Part shown: positions 1 to 9,453 of the stretch, piece by piece
How the letters are laid out: the number at the start of each line of letters is the position of its first letter
How positions within the stretch are numbered: the first letter of the stretch is position 1
From: Desulforamulus aeronauticus DSM 10349
Lineage (GTDB): Bacteria > Bacillota > Desulfotomaculia > Desulfotomaculales > Desulfotomaculaceae
Assembly (NCBI RefSeq): GCF_900142375.1
Contig: NZ_FRAR01000020.1
Coordinates: 54,067 to 118,066 of the forward strand
Reading direction: 5' to 3'
Length of the DNA stretch: 64,000 nucleotides
The notes under the pieces: model-generated
The model's input: only the letters and a program-made list of their open reading frames with translations
Told to the model about the DNA's origin: nothing
The model's database searches: none
Program-made: the position numbers and the translations under genes

Positions 1-2
1 GT

Positions 3-623
3 TTAAAAAATGACGCTTCTACGATGTTGGATGCCAAGACCGGTCAACTCTTAGGCTGGAACGGCCAGCCTGTACCGCCGAAACAAACCAATGTGTTTAC
101 CGATATTGCCGGCAACCCCGCAGAGAACGATATCAACCTGCTGGCCAAAGCCAATATTGTAAAAAGTCAGGATGGCAAATTTTATCCAGACCGCAACATC
201 AATAAGTTAGAGGCCTTGGAAATGTTAGTGGCCAGTCGTGGTTGGTACCAGGAACCCGTTTATCGGATCCTACAGGGAAAAGAAAAGGATGAACAGGTAA
301 AGAGAGTTATCAGTGCAGCCATTAGCCTTGGCATTATTGAACCCGGCGAGGACCAAAATTTAGAACAAGAACTTAGCCGCCTGGATTTAGCAAAACTGAT
401 GATCAATACGCTGGATTATGATGGAGTAGCTAAATTGCCTCAGATTTATCAACTAAAATCAAAGGATGCCGAAGTAGTACCAGCTGAATGGAAGGGCTAT
501 GCTGCCTTAAGTTTGGGGCTTGGTTTACAGAACGAACTACAGGCTAACTACGAGCCTACCCAGAAGGTAACAAGGGGAGCCGCTGCCACCTCTTTGGTTC
601 ATATGTTACAAGTGAAAAAGTAA
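3..623 (+). CDS. C-terminal part of an SLH-domain surface protein (5' end outside window)
   Basis: The reading frame is already open at base 3, so the start lies outside the window and the first ATG at 24 is not the real start. The first residues (DAKTGQLLGW) look like the end of a YcdB/PepSY-like propeptide repeat. The rest holds SLH-like repeats: 'FTDIAGNPAENDINLLAKA', a middle repeat around 'RVISAAISLGIIEPG', and a last one ending in 'VTRGAAATSLVHML'. SLH repeats bind pyruvylated cell-wall polymer, so this is probably an exported, wall-anchored protein. Its catalytic or binding part, if any, cannot be seen. The SLH call is solid and the YcdB part is tentative. Confidence 0.75.
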   Translation, partial: LKNDASTMLDAKTGQLLGWNGQPVPPKQTNVFTDIAGNPAENDINLLAKANIVKSQDGKFYPDRNINKLEALEMLVASRGWYQEPVYRILQGKEKDEQVKRVISAAISLGIIEPGEDQNLEQELSRLDLAKLMINTLDYDGVAKLPQIYQLKSKDAEVVPAEWKGYAALSLGLGLQNELQANYEPTQKVTRGAAATSLVHMLQVKK

Positions 624-630
624 GCAGAAC

Positions 631-704
631 AAAGTACCTGTCTTGGCAGGTACTTTCCCTATGCCAATCAGGAGAATATAAAATTTCTGATTGGCATAGG
701 GAAA
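631..704 (+). terminator. Two overlapping perfect hairpins after the SLH gene
   Basis: The first hairpin has 10-bp arms (631-640 with 647-656). The second has 18-bp perfect arms (654-671 with 687-704) and a 15-nt loop. They share bases 654-656, so they cannot both form completely. Neither has a strong T tract. They probably end the SLH transcript or protect its 3' end. Confidence 0.5.
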
Positions 705-706
705 AC

Positions 707-738
707 GTAAGACTTGGCAGAGGCCAAGTTTTTCTTAC
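707..738 (+). terminator. Terminator-like hairpin, ACTTGGC/GCCAAGT family
   Basis: ACTTGGC (712-718) pairs with GCCAAGT (723-729) across a 4-nt loop and is followed by TTTTC. An outer GTAAG/CTTAC pair extends the stem. The same core recurs near 27266 and 42859. Confidence 0.5.
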
Positions 739-819
739 TTGGTAATTTTGCAGCAAAGGGACAATTTCTGCAACGGCGACACATAGAATATACAAATTCT
801 CTTTACGAGGAGGAAAAGT

Positions 820-1701
820 ATGTCGCCAGTTTCCATTATTATCCCGTGTAAAAATGAAGGGAAATTTATCAAACAAACGATAGAATCCATCCTGGACACT
901 CCCTGTCAATTACCCTATGATATTATCGTGGTTAACGACGGCTCCACCGATGGCTGTTGCACTTTTTTACAGGGTAGTCACCGCAAATCTCTGTCTAAGG
1001 TTAAACTTGTTAATACCACCGGCCTTGGTTCTGCTAACGCCAGAAATTTAGGGGTTCAGCAATCAGCCGGGGAGATCTTGGTATTTTGCGATGCCCATAT
1101 AACCGTAGAACAGGATTGGCTGGAGATTCTTATCGAAGGATTGTTAGAAGGGGGAGCGGGGGCAGTATCGCCGGGTATCTCCAATATGGAGGTTAGGCAC
1201 GCTGTTGGCTATGGCATGACCTGGGGGGAGCATTTAGAAATAGAGTGGCTTGAGAGCACCGGCGATGTGGCAGAAGTGCCGATTGCACCGGGTGGCTGTG
1301 TAGCAGTCAAGCGTGAAGTCTTTCAAGATGTGGGTGGCTTTGAAAGGGGATTTCAAGTATATGGCCATGAAGATGCCGAATTTTCCCTCAAGCTTTGGTT
1401 ATTTGGTTACCGGGTTGAAGTGAATCCTTCGGTGGTAATTCAGCATCATTTTCGCAGCCACCACCCCTATGAAATATCGATGGACCAATATGCCCATAAT
1501 GCTCTGCGGATGGCCATGAGCCACTTCAGTGCAACCCGGCTAGGGAAGGTTATTGCCCTATATAGTTATTTAGAAGACATAGAACAATTGGTGTCTCAAT
1601 TAGTTTTAGAGAGTGATGTTCTGGAGCAGCGCCGGCAATATTTGAAGCGCCGTAAATATGATGATGACTGGTTTATGGATAAATTTCAAATTCCTTTTTA
1701 A
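820..1701 (+). CDS. Family 2 glycosyltransferase
   Basis: This 293-residue GT-A fold enzyme transfers a sugar from a nucleotide-sugar donor to an unidentified acceptor. Near the N terminus it has 'VSIIIPCKNEG' and 'VVNDGSTDG', the nucleotide-binding start of GT2. 'FCDAHI' follows at about residue 88 in the DxD position, and 'GHEDAEFSLKLW' near 182 matches the acceptor-side motif also seen in GalNAc-transferase-like enzymes. There is no membrane segment, so it is probably cytosolic or peripheral. The ATG is preceded by GAGGAGG at good spacing. It stands alone, with no polysaccharide cluster beside it, so the product cannot be named. Confidence 0.85.
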   Translation: MSPVSIIIPCKNEGKFIKQTIESILDTPCQLPYDIIVVNDGSTDGCCTFLQGSHRKSLSKVKLVNTTGLGSANARNLGVQQSAGEILVFCDAHITVEQDWLEILIEGLLEGGAGAVSPGISNMEVRHAVGYGMTWGEHLEIEWLESTGDVAEVPIAPGGCVAVKREVFQDVGGFERGFQVYGHEDAEFSLKLWLFGYRVEVNPSVVIQHHFRSHHPYEISMDQYAHNALRMAMSHFSATRLGKVIALYSYLEDIEQLVSQLVLESDVLEQRRQYLKRRKYDDDWFMDKFQIPF

Positions 1702-1803
1702 GCCAGTTGACAATCCTAATTTGGGCGGGATAAGATAAGCTAGATACCAAAAAATGGTGGTTAGGATAAGCTTAGTTAACACCAATTGTAGGGGGTCTGA
1801 AAA

Positions 1804-2559
1804 ATGAGATTTTTTAGTATCAGTGATCTACATCTTTCTTTTAGCAAACCGGTAGACCCCCTGAATTGGCAATCGGTTGAACTCCACAAGCCCATGGATA
1901 TTTTCAATCAAGAGTGGCACAATCACTATCAAAAGATTTACGATAATTGGATAGCCCAAGTGCAGCCGGGGGATATTGTGCTGATGCCCGGTGATATTTC
2001 CTGGGCCACCCGCCTGGAGGAAGCTCGGTATGATCTGGATTTTCTAGGTCTACTGCCGGGGACTATTTACGCTGTGCCTGGTAACCATGATTACTGGTGG
2101 CAGGGTATCTCAAAGACGCGCCAGTTTGTACCGGAAAATATGAAGCTAATTCAAAATGATAGTGCCCTGGTGGGGGAAATTGCCCTTTGCGGTAGCCGGG
2201 GTTGGACTTGCCCCAACAGTCATCAATTCACAGCAGAAGATGAAAAGATTTACAAAAGAGAATTAATTCGTTTGGAAAACTCTCTCCGCAGTGTTGCTAA
2301 AAGTGCTGTTGAAATTATTGTTATGATGCATTTTATGCCCACCAATGAGGTTCATGAATGCTCCGGTTTCATCGAACTACTCTGCGATTATAAAGTAGGG
2401 CGGGTGGTCTACGGCCACTTACATGATCGGGCTAGAAACTACCGATTACCCGATGAACTATGGGGAATTAAATTTCACCTAGTTAGCGCAGATTATGTTA
2501 ATTTTTCGCCAATAATCCTGCTGGAAAATAATTTGACAAAACTCTCAAATAATAGTTGA
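1804..2559 (+). CDS. Calcineurin-like metallophosphoesterase
   Basis: This 251-residue protein has the full metallophosphoesterase motif series: 'SDLHLS' at residues 7-12, 'GDISWA' near 63, 'GNHD' at 93-96, a central 'MMHFMP' and 'GHLHDR' near 204. These residues bind a dinuclear metal centre. It lacks a signal peptide and is probably cytoplasmic. It belongs to the small 'predicted phosphohydrolase' group found in many Firmicutes, and its substrate is not known. A GGGGG stretch sits just upstream of the ATG. Confidence 0.85.
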   Translation: MRFFSISDLHLSFSKPVDPLNWQSVELHKPMDIFNQEWHNHYQKIYDNWIAQVQPGDIVLMPGDISWATRLEEARYDLDFLGLLPGTIYAVPGNHDYWWQGISKTRQFVPENMKLIQNDSALVGEIALCGSRGWTCPNSHQFTAEDEKIYKRELIRLENSLRSVAKSAVEIIVMMHFMPTNEVHECSGFIELLCDYKVGRVVYGHLHDRARNYRLPDELWGIKFHLVSADYVNFSPIILLENNLTKLSNNS

Positions 2560-2646
2560 AAAAATTGTTTGAATTATTTATAGTTTTGTCACAACAGTAG
2601 GTTAAATATTTCACAAAGTTTTAGTAAGGGGGAGGGGGAAGGTGCT

Positions 2647-4209
2647 ATGAGTTTTAAATTAACTACCCGGATTGCTCTAGGCTATTGTCTAGTCCTTGTA
2701 TTGACAGGACTTTTAGCTGGTATCATGATCTATAAGGTAAATGCTATTACCACGGAGATTGATGGTTTACAAAAACATAATGTACGTACCATGGAAGGTA
2801 TAGCCATCTCCATGTACGTAGAAGAACAATCATCCCTCATTAAGGAATACTTACTAAGCGGCAACCAAGTGGCTAAGGCAGATGTGGAAAGCAAAATTAA
2901 AGAAGCTTTGCAACATGAAGAGGAGTTAATTAAGCTTACCCGACAAAAGATAAACTTGGATCGAATTACCCATGTGCGAGACTTAAATAAACAAATGGAA
3001 GAAATTTTTCAAAAAGATATTGTTCCATTGGTGGAGCAAGGGAACATAGAAGAAGCACGTACGATAAAAAAGACATCCTTTGACCCTTTAGCCAAAGAAT
3101 TGAAACAAGCGGTTACAGAGTATGTAGAGTATAAAAAATGGGAAAGCAGGAATGCCGAGGCATTAGCTATGAAAGTAAGCCAAGAAGCCAAACAAGTTGC
3201 GGGTATCTTTGGCCTACTGGCTTTAGTCTTAGGAATCCTACTCAGCCTACTGTCTTCCCGGGCTGTCACCAAACCCATTAAGGGGCTGGTGCAGGAAACT
3301 TTGGTGGTGTCTGAAGGAGATCTTACCCAGAAAATTGAAGTTAGGGGTAACGATGAACTGGCTCAACTGGCACAGGCCTTTAACAAAATGATAGGCAATT
3401 TGCATCAGATGGCTAAAGCAGTGGTAGAAAAAAGCGGTAGTTTGGCAGACCATAGCCAGCAATTATCTGCCGCCAGCCAGGAAGTAAGCGCTGCGGTGCA
3501 GGAAATTACCAGTACCACTACCGAACTGGCCAGTGCAGCCACTGAAGAAGCAGCAGCAGCAACCAATGCTGTTGAAGTTTCCCGTGATGTGGAGCATTCG
3601 GCAAAGATAGGTAATCAGGCCGTTAAGCAAGCTGTGGAAAAAATGAGCTCCATTGTGATGCGAGTGGATAAGAGTTCCGGGCAGGTATCGCGGTTAGGTG
3701 AAAGATCCCGTGATATTGGTAAAATATCGGAGGTTATTACCGGCATAGCCGATCAAACGAATCTGTTGGCCCTTAACGCAGCCATTGAAGCTGCCAGAGC
3801 CGGCGAGCAGGGTAAGGGCTTTGCTGTGGTGGCGGAGGAAGTAAGGAAATTGGCTGAACAATCCTCCCAGGCAGCCAGGGAAATTGGCACTATCATTAAA
3901 CAAATTCAGCAGGAAACTGCGCAGGCAGTACAGGATATGAACCTAGGCGTACAGGAAGTTCACGAAGGTACCCAAGTAGTTCAGACCGCCGGGCAGGCCC
4001 TACAAGAAATCTTAGAGCAAGTTCAACACACGGTAAGTATTATAGATGAAATTGCCAAAGGGGCAGAGATGAACAGCCAAGGTACTCAAAATCTGGCAGC
4101 CGCCACAGAGCAGGCCAGTGCCTCGGTACAGCAAATTGCCAGTGCCTCGCAAGATCTGGCCAAGATGGGAGGGCAATTCCAAAGTCTGGTTATTCATTTA
4201 AAAGTATAG
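2647..4209 (+). CDS. Methyl-accepting chemotaxis protein, four-helix-bundle sensor type
   Basis: This 520-residue transmembrane chemoreceptor has TM1 at about 8-29, an extracellular helical sensor (about 30-183) of 4HB_MCP type, TM2 at about 184-205, HAMP to about 260 and a long coiled-coil signalling domain. The hairpin tip '[19 protein letters not shown]' binds CheA/CheW. The ligand is unknown. The ATG has a purine-rich ribosome site (GGGGGAGGGGGAAGG). It is monocistronic, followed by a terminator at 4223. Confidence 0.93.
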   Translation: MSFKLTTRIALGYCLVLVLTGLLAGIMIYKVNAITTEIDGLQKHNVRTMEGIAISMYVEEQSSLIKEYLLSGNQVAKADVESKIKEALQHEEELIKLTRQKINLDRITHVRDLNKQMEEIFQKDIVPLVEQGNIEEARTIKKTSFDPLAKELKQAVTEYVEYKKWESRNAEALAMKVSQEAKQVAGIFGLLALVLGILLSLLSSRAVTKPIKGLVQETLVVSEGDLTQKIEVRGNDELAQLAQAFNKMIGNLHQMAKAVVEKSGSLADHSQQLSAASQEVSAAVQEITSTTTELASAATEEAAAATNAVEVSRDVEHSAKIGNQAVKQAVEKMSSIVMRVDKSSGQVSRLGERSRDIGKISEVITGIADQTNLLALNAAIEAARAGEQGKGFAVVAEEVRKLAEQSSQAAREIGTIIKQIQQETAQAVQDMNLGVQEVHEGTQVVQTAGQALQEILEQVQHTVSIIDEIAKGAEMNSQGTQNLAAATEQASASVQQIASASQDLAKMGGQFQSLVIHLKV

Positions 4210-4222
4210 TTATTTAGAGAAA

Positions 4223-4282
4223 CGAAGCCTCCGCCAAGTTTTTAGATGTACCCTACCCGGGTATAAGTCGGCGGAGGTTTCG
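4223..4282 (+). terminator. Terminator of the first chemoreceptor gene, repeat-related
   Basis: CGAAGCCTCCGCC (4223-4235) pairs with GGCGGAGGTTTCG (4270-4282) with one wobble. The interior contains CCAAGTTTTTAGA, the complement of the TCTAAARACTTGG core found in other intergenic palindromes of the window. Confidence 0.5.
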
Positions 4283-4411
4283 CTTGCGCTGACAACTAAT
4301 TCACAACATCGTTTCAGTGTGCAACGGCTCCTTTTATAACGTAAAGATATTATTGTAATGTTTTGCAACAACCGTTAAAATTTTAATAGTAGATTCCCTG
4401 GGAGGAGTTCT

Positions 4412-5440
4412 TTGCCAAATATGAGTTATAGTAAAATTCCCCAGTTAGCTAATTTCACCAAAATGATTATGGCATCATCCGATGATTTAATCACTGTCGT
4501 TGATAAGCAGGGGATCATTATTGCCATGAATCCGGCCGTCGGCCGACTTCTGCGTGTAAATGTAGAGAAACTAATTGGTTTGCCAATTATTCAGACGGTT
4601 TACCAGGGGAGAAAGTTTGATTACCAGGGTAAATACCTAAGCCCAATCATAGAAACCTTAGAGACAGGCAGAGAGTTTAAGGATAAAGAGGTTGGTATTC
4701 AGGCCCCTTTACTGCTAAGTGATTTTATCTGTCGTACTACCACGGGCATTCTTCGGGACAGCTCAGGGAAATTGGCTGGCGTTTATTGCTATGATAAAGA
4801 CATTACCAAGTGCCGCAGCTTGGAACGGAAAAATGAAAACTTACTCGATAAAATCAATACACAGCAACTTCAGACGGTGTTGGCCTTTTCAGAGGCCATT
4901 GGGGCCAGAGATGATTACACCAGGGGCCATTCGGAAAGGGTGGCAGAATATGCTCAAATGATTACGGCAGCTATGGGATTACAAGAGCTTAATGAGCTGG
5001 TTTATGTGGCCTCTCTGGTGCATGACGTGGGTAAAATCGGCATTCCGGAGCACATTCTAAACAAACCCGCAAGACTAAGCGAGGAGGAGTTCCAAAGGAT
5101 CAAAGATCACCCGATAATCGGAGCCAATATCTTAAAACAAATAGATACTTTTTCATACCTAGTCTCTATTGTGCGTGCCCATCATGAGCGTTTTGATGGC
5201 AGCGGCTATCCAGACGGTCTAATTGCCGAGGAGATCCCCTTGATCAGTAGAATTATCGCGGTGGCCGATGCCTTTGAAGCCATGACCTCGGATCGTAGTT
5301 ATCGGGAGCGCTTTTCTATTGACTATGCGGTGGAGGAATTAAAGCGTTGTGCCGGTAGCCAATTTGACCCGAGGATTGTGAGTCATTTTGTTACGTTAGT
5401 TTGTGGTAATGGGTTGGAAAAAGGCTTTACGCAACCATAG
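4412..5440 (+). CDS. PAS-HD-GYP protein, probable cyclic-di-GMP phosphodiesterase
   Basis: An N-terminal PAS domain (about residues 10-120, 'DDLITVVDKQGIIIAMNPA') is joined by a short coiled segment to an HD-GYP domain (about 150-342). Catalytic motifs are present: the HD pair in 'HDVGKIGIP' (204-205), 'HHERFDGSGYP' (257 on) and 'VADAFEAMTSDR'. HD-GYP proteins usually hydrolyse cyclic di-GMP. The PAS domain would sense a small ligand or redox state. No membrane segment is visible. I chose TTG at 4412 because GGAGGAG at 4401-4407 fits it better than the ATG at 4421. Confidence 0.85.
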   Translation: MPNMSYSKIPQLANFTKMIMASSDDLITVVDKQGIIIAMNPAVGRLLRVNVEKLIGLPIIQTVYQGRKFDYQGKYLSPIIETLETGREFKDKEVGIQAPLLLSDFICRTTTGILRDSSGKLAGVYCYDKDITKCRSLERKNENLLDKINTQQLQTVLAFSEAIGARDDYTRGHSERVAEYAQMITAAMGLQELNELVYVASLVHDVGKIGIPEHILNKPARLSEEEFQRIKDHPIIGANILKQIDTFSYLVSIVRAHHERFDGSGYPDGLIAEEIPLISRIIAVADAFEAMTSDRSYRERFSIDYAVEELKRCAGSQFDPRIVSHFVTLVCGNGLEKGFTQP

Positions 5441-5462
5441 GATAAATGATGCAGGGTATAAT

Positions 5463-5490
5463 AACCCACAGATCATAAGCTGTGGGTTTT
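5463..5490 (+). terminator. Rho-independent terminator after the HD-GYP gene
   Basis: AACCCACAG (5463-5471) pairs with CTGTGGGTT (5480-5488), followed by TT. It separates the HD-GYP gene from the small regulator that follows. Confidence 0.7.
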
Positions 5491-5531
5491 AGAATGTGAT
5501 ACTACATATTGAATTTAGGAGGTTTTTGACC

Positions 5532-5924
5532 TTGGCCAAGAATGTTTATACGAAAGTACAAGAAATGCTTGATTTAAGAAAAATCAGTGTGGAGGAATTA
5601 GCCAAGAGGACCATGTTGGAGATTTCTGATATTGAAGGGTTGAAACAGTTTAATCCCAAAAAAGCTTCTCACCTTGCCATTGTACAAGCCATTTCCTTGG
5701 CTGTGGGCATCAATGTTTATTATTTCTTGGGGGATGATGTGGTGGGTCCCAAACAAATTCTCTCCCGTCTGAATGTATTTGATCAGCAAAAGATAATGAA
5801 CGGTGATTTAGCTCCTTTCCTTCGCATTAGTAAAGAGCAAGCTAAACGAGGTATCACTGACCAAGAACTGGATAGTTTAATTCAGGTAATGTTAGAACAA
5901 GAAAGACATCTGGACGCCAAATAA
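5532..5924 (+). CDS. Small XRE-like helix-turn-helix protein
   Basis: About 130 residues. The N-terminal half reads as a lambda-repressor-like HTH ('VQEMLDLRKISVEELAKRT' then 'MLEISDIEGL'), with a helical C-terminal half. A longer frame opens at GTG 5496, but AGGAGG at 5517-5522 places the likely start at TTG 5532. It is probably a DNA-binding regulator. Its target is unknown. It converges on the DUF815 gene and shares a terminator with it. Confidence 0.65.
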   Translation: MAKNVYTKVQEMLDLRKISVEELAKRTMLEISDIEGLKQFNPKKASHLAIVQAISLAVGINVYYFLGDDVVGPKQILSRLNVFDQQKIMNGDLAPFLRISKEQAKRGITDQELDSLIQVMLEQERHLDAK

Positions 5925-5957
5925 GCGAGGCCCTTACACCGTTGTAAGGGCTTCGCT
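5924..5957. terminator. Shared terminator between converging genes
   Basis: AGCGAGGCCCTTAC pairs with GTAAGGGCTTCGCT (one wobble) and ACTTTT follows on the plus strand. It lies between the 3' ends of the HTH gene and the DUF815 gene. Confidence 0.7.
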
Positions 5958-5961
5958 ACTT

Positions 5962-7326
5962 TTACAGATTTTCCAGGTTGTCCCGATCCTTTAGGTGATC
6001 GATAAACTGGCGGGCCGTACGTCCCGAACGTTCATTATGCCAGAGAGTCCATTGAAGGGCCATTTTTTCTAAAGTCTCGGCATCTAGAGAGAGGTTTTCC
6101 TGCATGGCCAGTTCCCGAACAATCTTGAGAAAGGCTTCTTTATCTGGAGAAATAAAGGTAATTTTAAGGCCAAAGCGGTCTGCCAGAGAAAGTTTTTCCT
6201 GCATGGTATCGCCGGCGTGAACCTCTCCGTTATCCAACAGTCGATTTTCTCTTTCACCAAAGTATTCTTTAATCAGATTACGTTGGTTGGAAGTGACATA
6301 GATACACAAATTGGTCGAAGGTTGCTCCAGACTGCCTTCCAGTTGTGTTTTAAATTCTTTGTAATCGACCTCATTTTCTTCAAAGGAGAGGTCGTCGATA
6401 AAAATAATAAACTTTAAGGGCAGGGAACTTAAATAGCCGGTTAATTCCTGCAATCCCTCCAGGTTTCTTCGGGGTACTTGGATCAGCCGTAATCCCTGGT
6501 TACCATACTCATGCAATAACGCTTTGACAGTGGAAGACTTGCCAGTACCTCGATCTCCATAAAGTATCAGATTATGGGCAGGACGACCCAGTAGTAGGCG
6601 TTCAGTATTATCTAGTACTTGATTTCTCTGCCGCTCATAACCAATAAGCTGATGTAAACGGATCGGATCTGGCTGGGCAATTCCCTTCAAGTTGTAGCCG
6701 TCGGCTTCGGCCTCATAACGGAATGCCCGGTATAAGGCAAACTGCCCGAAACCGTTAGAATGATAAAAATGAAGCAGGGCAGGTAACTGCTCACGCCAGT
6801 CGGCAGACTGTTGCAAGCGTTGCTTTAGCTCAAGAATTTGCTTGCCTGCCGGATGAGAGCAGTCCTTAGCAGAGGAAGCAGCCGTTGTACCTGGCAATTT
6901 AAATACACCGGGCAAGTTGCCAAAAATCCGGGCTAAGCCAGCGAAGCCCTCTTGGTAGAGTACCTGGAGTTGGTTTAAATCGTGCAGGCAGGCGGCAAGC
7001 CACAACTGGGGCATTTCCTCCTGAGCGGTAGCCTGCCGGGCAAACCAGTTATCATCAAATAAAAGCAAATTTATTAAATGATCTTGCCAAGGATCTCCGA
7101 TAGCAGGCAGTGAGCTTTGAGTAGTACGCTGCAGCAGTAGGCCCAAAAGTCTATGGTATTCGGATACTAGATGAATTGGTGACTTCGGTTTTTCGTCGTT
7201 CATTGCCGCTATGATTTGCGTAAAGGATTGGCATACTTCATCCTGCTTAATCCCTTGAAAGAGCACTAAACTATTCAGTGCTTGGTAAATCTTGTCCAAT
7301 GTACATTCTTCTGTAAACATTTCCAT
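5962..7326 (-). CDS. DUF815 family AAA-type ATPase
   Basis: In this 454-residue protein the Walker A motif is 'GDRGTGKSS' (about 256-264) and Walker B is 'FIIFIDDLSFEE'. A sensor-like 'YVTSNQRNL' and the C-terminal 'RSGRTARQFIDHL' follow. This order is that of DUF815 proteins, AAA+ ATPases of unknown cellular role. The N-terminal 200 residues are helical and poorly conserved in that family. It is cytosolic with no obvious partner. It lies 57 bp downstream of the YyaL-like gene on the same strand, possibly co-transcribed. Confidence 0.85.
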   Translation of the reverse strand: MEMFTEECTLDKIYQALNSLVLFQGIKQDEVCQSFTQIIAAMNDEKPKSPIHLVSEYHRLLGLLLQRTTQSSLPAIGDPWQDHLINLLLFDDNWFARQATAQEEMPQLWLAACLHDLNQLQVLYQEGFAGLARIFGNLPGVFKLPGTTAASSAKDCSHPAGKQILELKQRLQQSADWREQLPALLHFYHSNGFGQFALYRAFRYEAEADGYNLKGIAQPDPIRLHQLIGYERQRNQVLDNTERLLLGRPAHNLILYGDRGTGKSSTVKALLHEYGNQGLRLIQVPRRNLEGLQELTGYLSSLPLKFIIFIDDLSFEENEVDYKEFKTQLEGSLEQPSTNLCIYVTSNQRNLIKEYFGERENRLLDNGEVHAGDTMQEKLSLADRFGLKITFISPDKEAFLKIVRELAMQENLSLDAETLEKMALQWTLWHNERSGRTARQFIDHLKDRDNLENL

Positions 7327-7383
7327 CCCTCCGGTTGACTGGTAACGAATAAATTCTACATTATTCGCACAAGCCCCTTCCGG

Positions 7384-9453
7384 TTAGGCCGTAATTACTT
7401 TTTTTAGTTCGGCCAAGTCGCTAATTGGTGGTTGGCAAGCAAAGTTTTTACAAATATAAGCGGCGGCTTTACCTGCCACGGATGTTTTTCCCTGCAGCAG
7501 AGGGAGCACTGTCTCTAGCTGGGTATTATCTACATCATCATCTTTTACCAGCAGCACAGCGTTGGGAAGAAATTGCTGCTGGAGCAGTGAGATCATTTGC
7601 TTCAGTAAAGGGTCTTGCTTACTGCCGGCTAAAACAATCTCCAAGGGAGGTTCCTTATCTAGATAGGCTGCCATCATCAAGAAGGAGTGCCCGGGAGGGT
7701 AATGGCTTACATCTCCGGCAAAGGTGGTTAGTATTTTTTTAGCTAACTTTTCATAGGAACTATTTCCAGTAAGCCGACCTAGACGTAACAAATTTACTGC
7801 TGCGACTGAATTACCCGAAGGGATGGCCCCGTCGTAAACTTCCTTGGGCTGACTGATAAGCTGTTCACTGTCTTTACCGTAGAAAAAGAATCCTCCCTGT
7901 TCTTTATCCCAAAATAATTCAATCATTTGTTGTGTTAATTCTAAAGCGTGTTCCAAATAGCGGGTTTCAAAGGTAGACTCATACAGTTCTAACAAACCCC
8001 AAGCTAAAAAGGCGTAATCCTCCAAATAAGCCGGGTAAGCAGCATCACCCTCCCGGTAACGAGCCAATAGGCGACCATCCTCCCGGCGAAGTTTCTGCCA
8101 GATAAACTCTACGGCTAGGGCAGCAGACTCACGGTATCGATCGCTCTGGAACACCCTAGCTCCTTTGGCTAAAGCGGCAATCATTAAACCGTTCCAAGAT
8201 GTCAGGATTTTATCATCCTTATAGGGGTGGATCCTGTTTTCCCGCTCCAGAAATAATTGCTGGCGGCACTTCTCCAAACCCTCCACTAACTCTGCCAGAG
8301 AAATATCCAGCTCCTCGGCAAATTTTAAAGGGTCTTGACCAATGAGATTCGGGATACTGGCCCCTTCAAAATTACCCTCCGGGGTGATGTCGTAATAACG
8401 GCAAAACAGCTCTCCATCCACAGGACCCAGGATATCCATGATTTCCTCCGGCTGCCAAACATAAAATTTACCTTCTTCTCCCTCGGAATCGGCATCCTCT
8501 GCGCTATAAAAGCCTCCTTCAGGAGACGTCATGTCTCGTAATACGTAATTAAAAATCTCTTTGGCAATCCGGCCAAACCTGGGGTTGTTAGTGATCTGAT
8601 AGGTTTCCAGATAAGCAATAGCCAGTAGGGCATTGTCGTAGAGCATTTTTTCAAAATGGGGTACCAGCCATTTCTTGTCGGTGGAATATCGGGAGAAGCC
8701 AAAACCAATATGGTCGTATAGGCCGCCTCGATGCATGGAATCCAAGGTTTCCGCTACCATCGTGAGGGCCTTATCTTGCTTCGTTTTATCCCAATACCGC
8801 AAGAGAAACAGCAAATTGTGTGGGGTGGGAAACTTGGGTGCCGAGCCAAAACCACCGTAAGTCTGATCAAAACTGCGCTGGAACATCTGGTAGGATGTAG
8901 CCAAGATATCCGGCGGTAAATCACCGGGCTGGCTCTTCACGTTTTGCTGCAGATGAGAAGTCAGTTTCTCACCAATTTCAAGTAAGCGATCCCGATCTGA
9001 TTTCCAGAGCTCGGCAATTTGTTCTAAAATTTCTATCAGACCGGGTCTGCCGTAATTAGCCTGTTTAGGAAAATACGTCCCGGCAAAGAAAGGTTTTTGC
9101 TCCGGCGTCATAATAATGGTTAAGGGCCAACCGCCAGAACCGGTTAAAGCTTGACAAACATTCATATAAATGTGGTCAATATCCGGTCGTTCTTCCCGGT
9201 CTACTTTAATTGACACAAAATGTTGATTTAAGATAGCGGCTACATCTTCAGATTCAAAACTTTCCCGCTCCATGACGTGACACCAATGGCAGGTGCTGTA
9301 ACCGATTGAAAGGAAGATGGGCTTATCCTCTTGCTTGGCTTTATCGAAAGCCTCCTGCCCCCAGGGGAACCAATCCACGGGGTTATGGGCATGCTGCAAC
9401 AGATAGGGGCTTTTTTGATTAAAAAGCCTATTGGGCTTCTCTGTGAGTTGCAA
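7384..9453 (-). CDS. YyaL/SSP411-type thioredoxin-domain protein (DUF255)
   Basis: About 690 residues. The N-terminal DUF255 thioredoxin-fold domain starts '[17 protein letters not shown]' and carries C55-H-W-C58 in the redox position. The rest is an (alpha/alpha)6-type region like N-acylglucosamine epimerases ('[20 protein letters not shown]', '[18 protein letters not shown]'). The family is widespread, and its biochemical role is not established. The frame runs up to 9501, but GGAGG (complement of 9461-9465) puts the start at TTG 9453, giving the usual family N terminus. Confidence 0.85.
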   Translation of the reverse strand: MQLTEKPNRLFNQKSPYLLQHAHNPVDWFPWGQEAFDKAKQEDKPIFLSIGYSTCHWCHVMERESFESEDVAAILNQHFVSIKVDREERPDIDHIYMNVCQALTGSGGWPLTIIMTPEQKPFFAGTYFPKQANYGRPGLIEILEQIAELWKSDRDRLLEIGEKLTSHLQQNVKSQPGDLPPDILATSYQMFQRSFDQTYGGFGSAPKFPTPHNLLFLLRYWDKTKQDKALTMVAETLDSMHRGGLYDHIGFGFSRYSTDKKWLVPHFEKMLYDNALLAIAYLETYQITNNPRFGRIAKEIFNYVLRDMTSPEGGFYSAEDADSEGEEGKFYVWQPEEIMDILGPVDGELFCRYYDITPEGNFEGASIPNLIGQDPLKFAEELDISLAELVEGLEKCRQQLFLERENRIHPYKDDKILTSWNGLMIAALAKGARVFQSDRYRESAALAVEFIWQKLRREDGRLLARYREGDAAYPAYLEDYAFLAWGLLELYESTFETRYLEHALELTQQMIELFWDKEQGGFFFYGKDSEQLISQPKEVYDGAIPSGNSVAAVNLLRLGRLTGNSSYEKLAKKILTTFAGDVSHYPPGHSFLMMAAYLDKEPPLEIVLAGSKQDPLLKQMISLLQQQFLPNAVLLVKDDDVDNTQLETVLPLLQGKTSVAGKAAAYICKNFACQPPISDLAELKKVITA

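Noticed and set aside
556..909. Minus-strand frame of 117 codons
   Set aside because: It runs antisense to the SLH end and the glycosyltransferase start, includes the hairpins, and has no ribosome site or recognisable protein.
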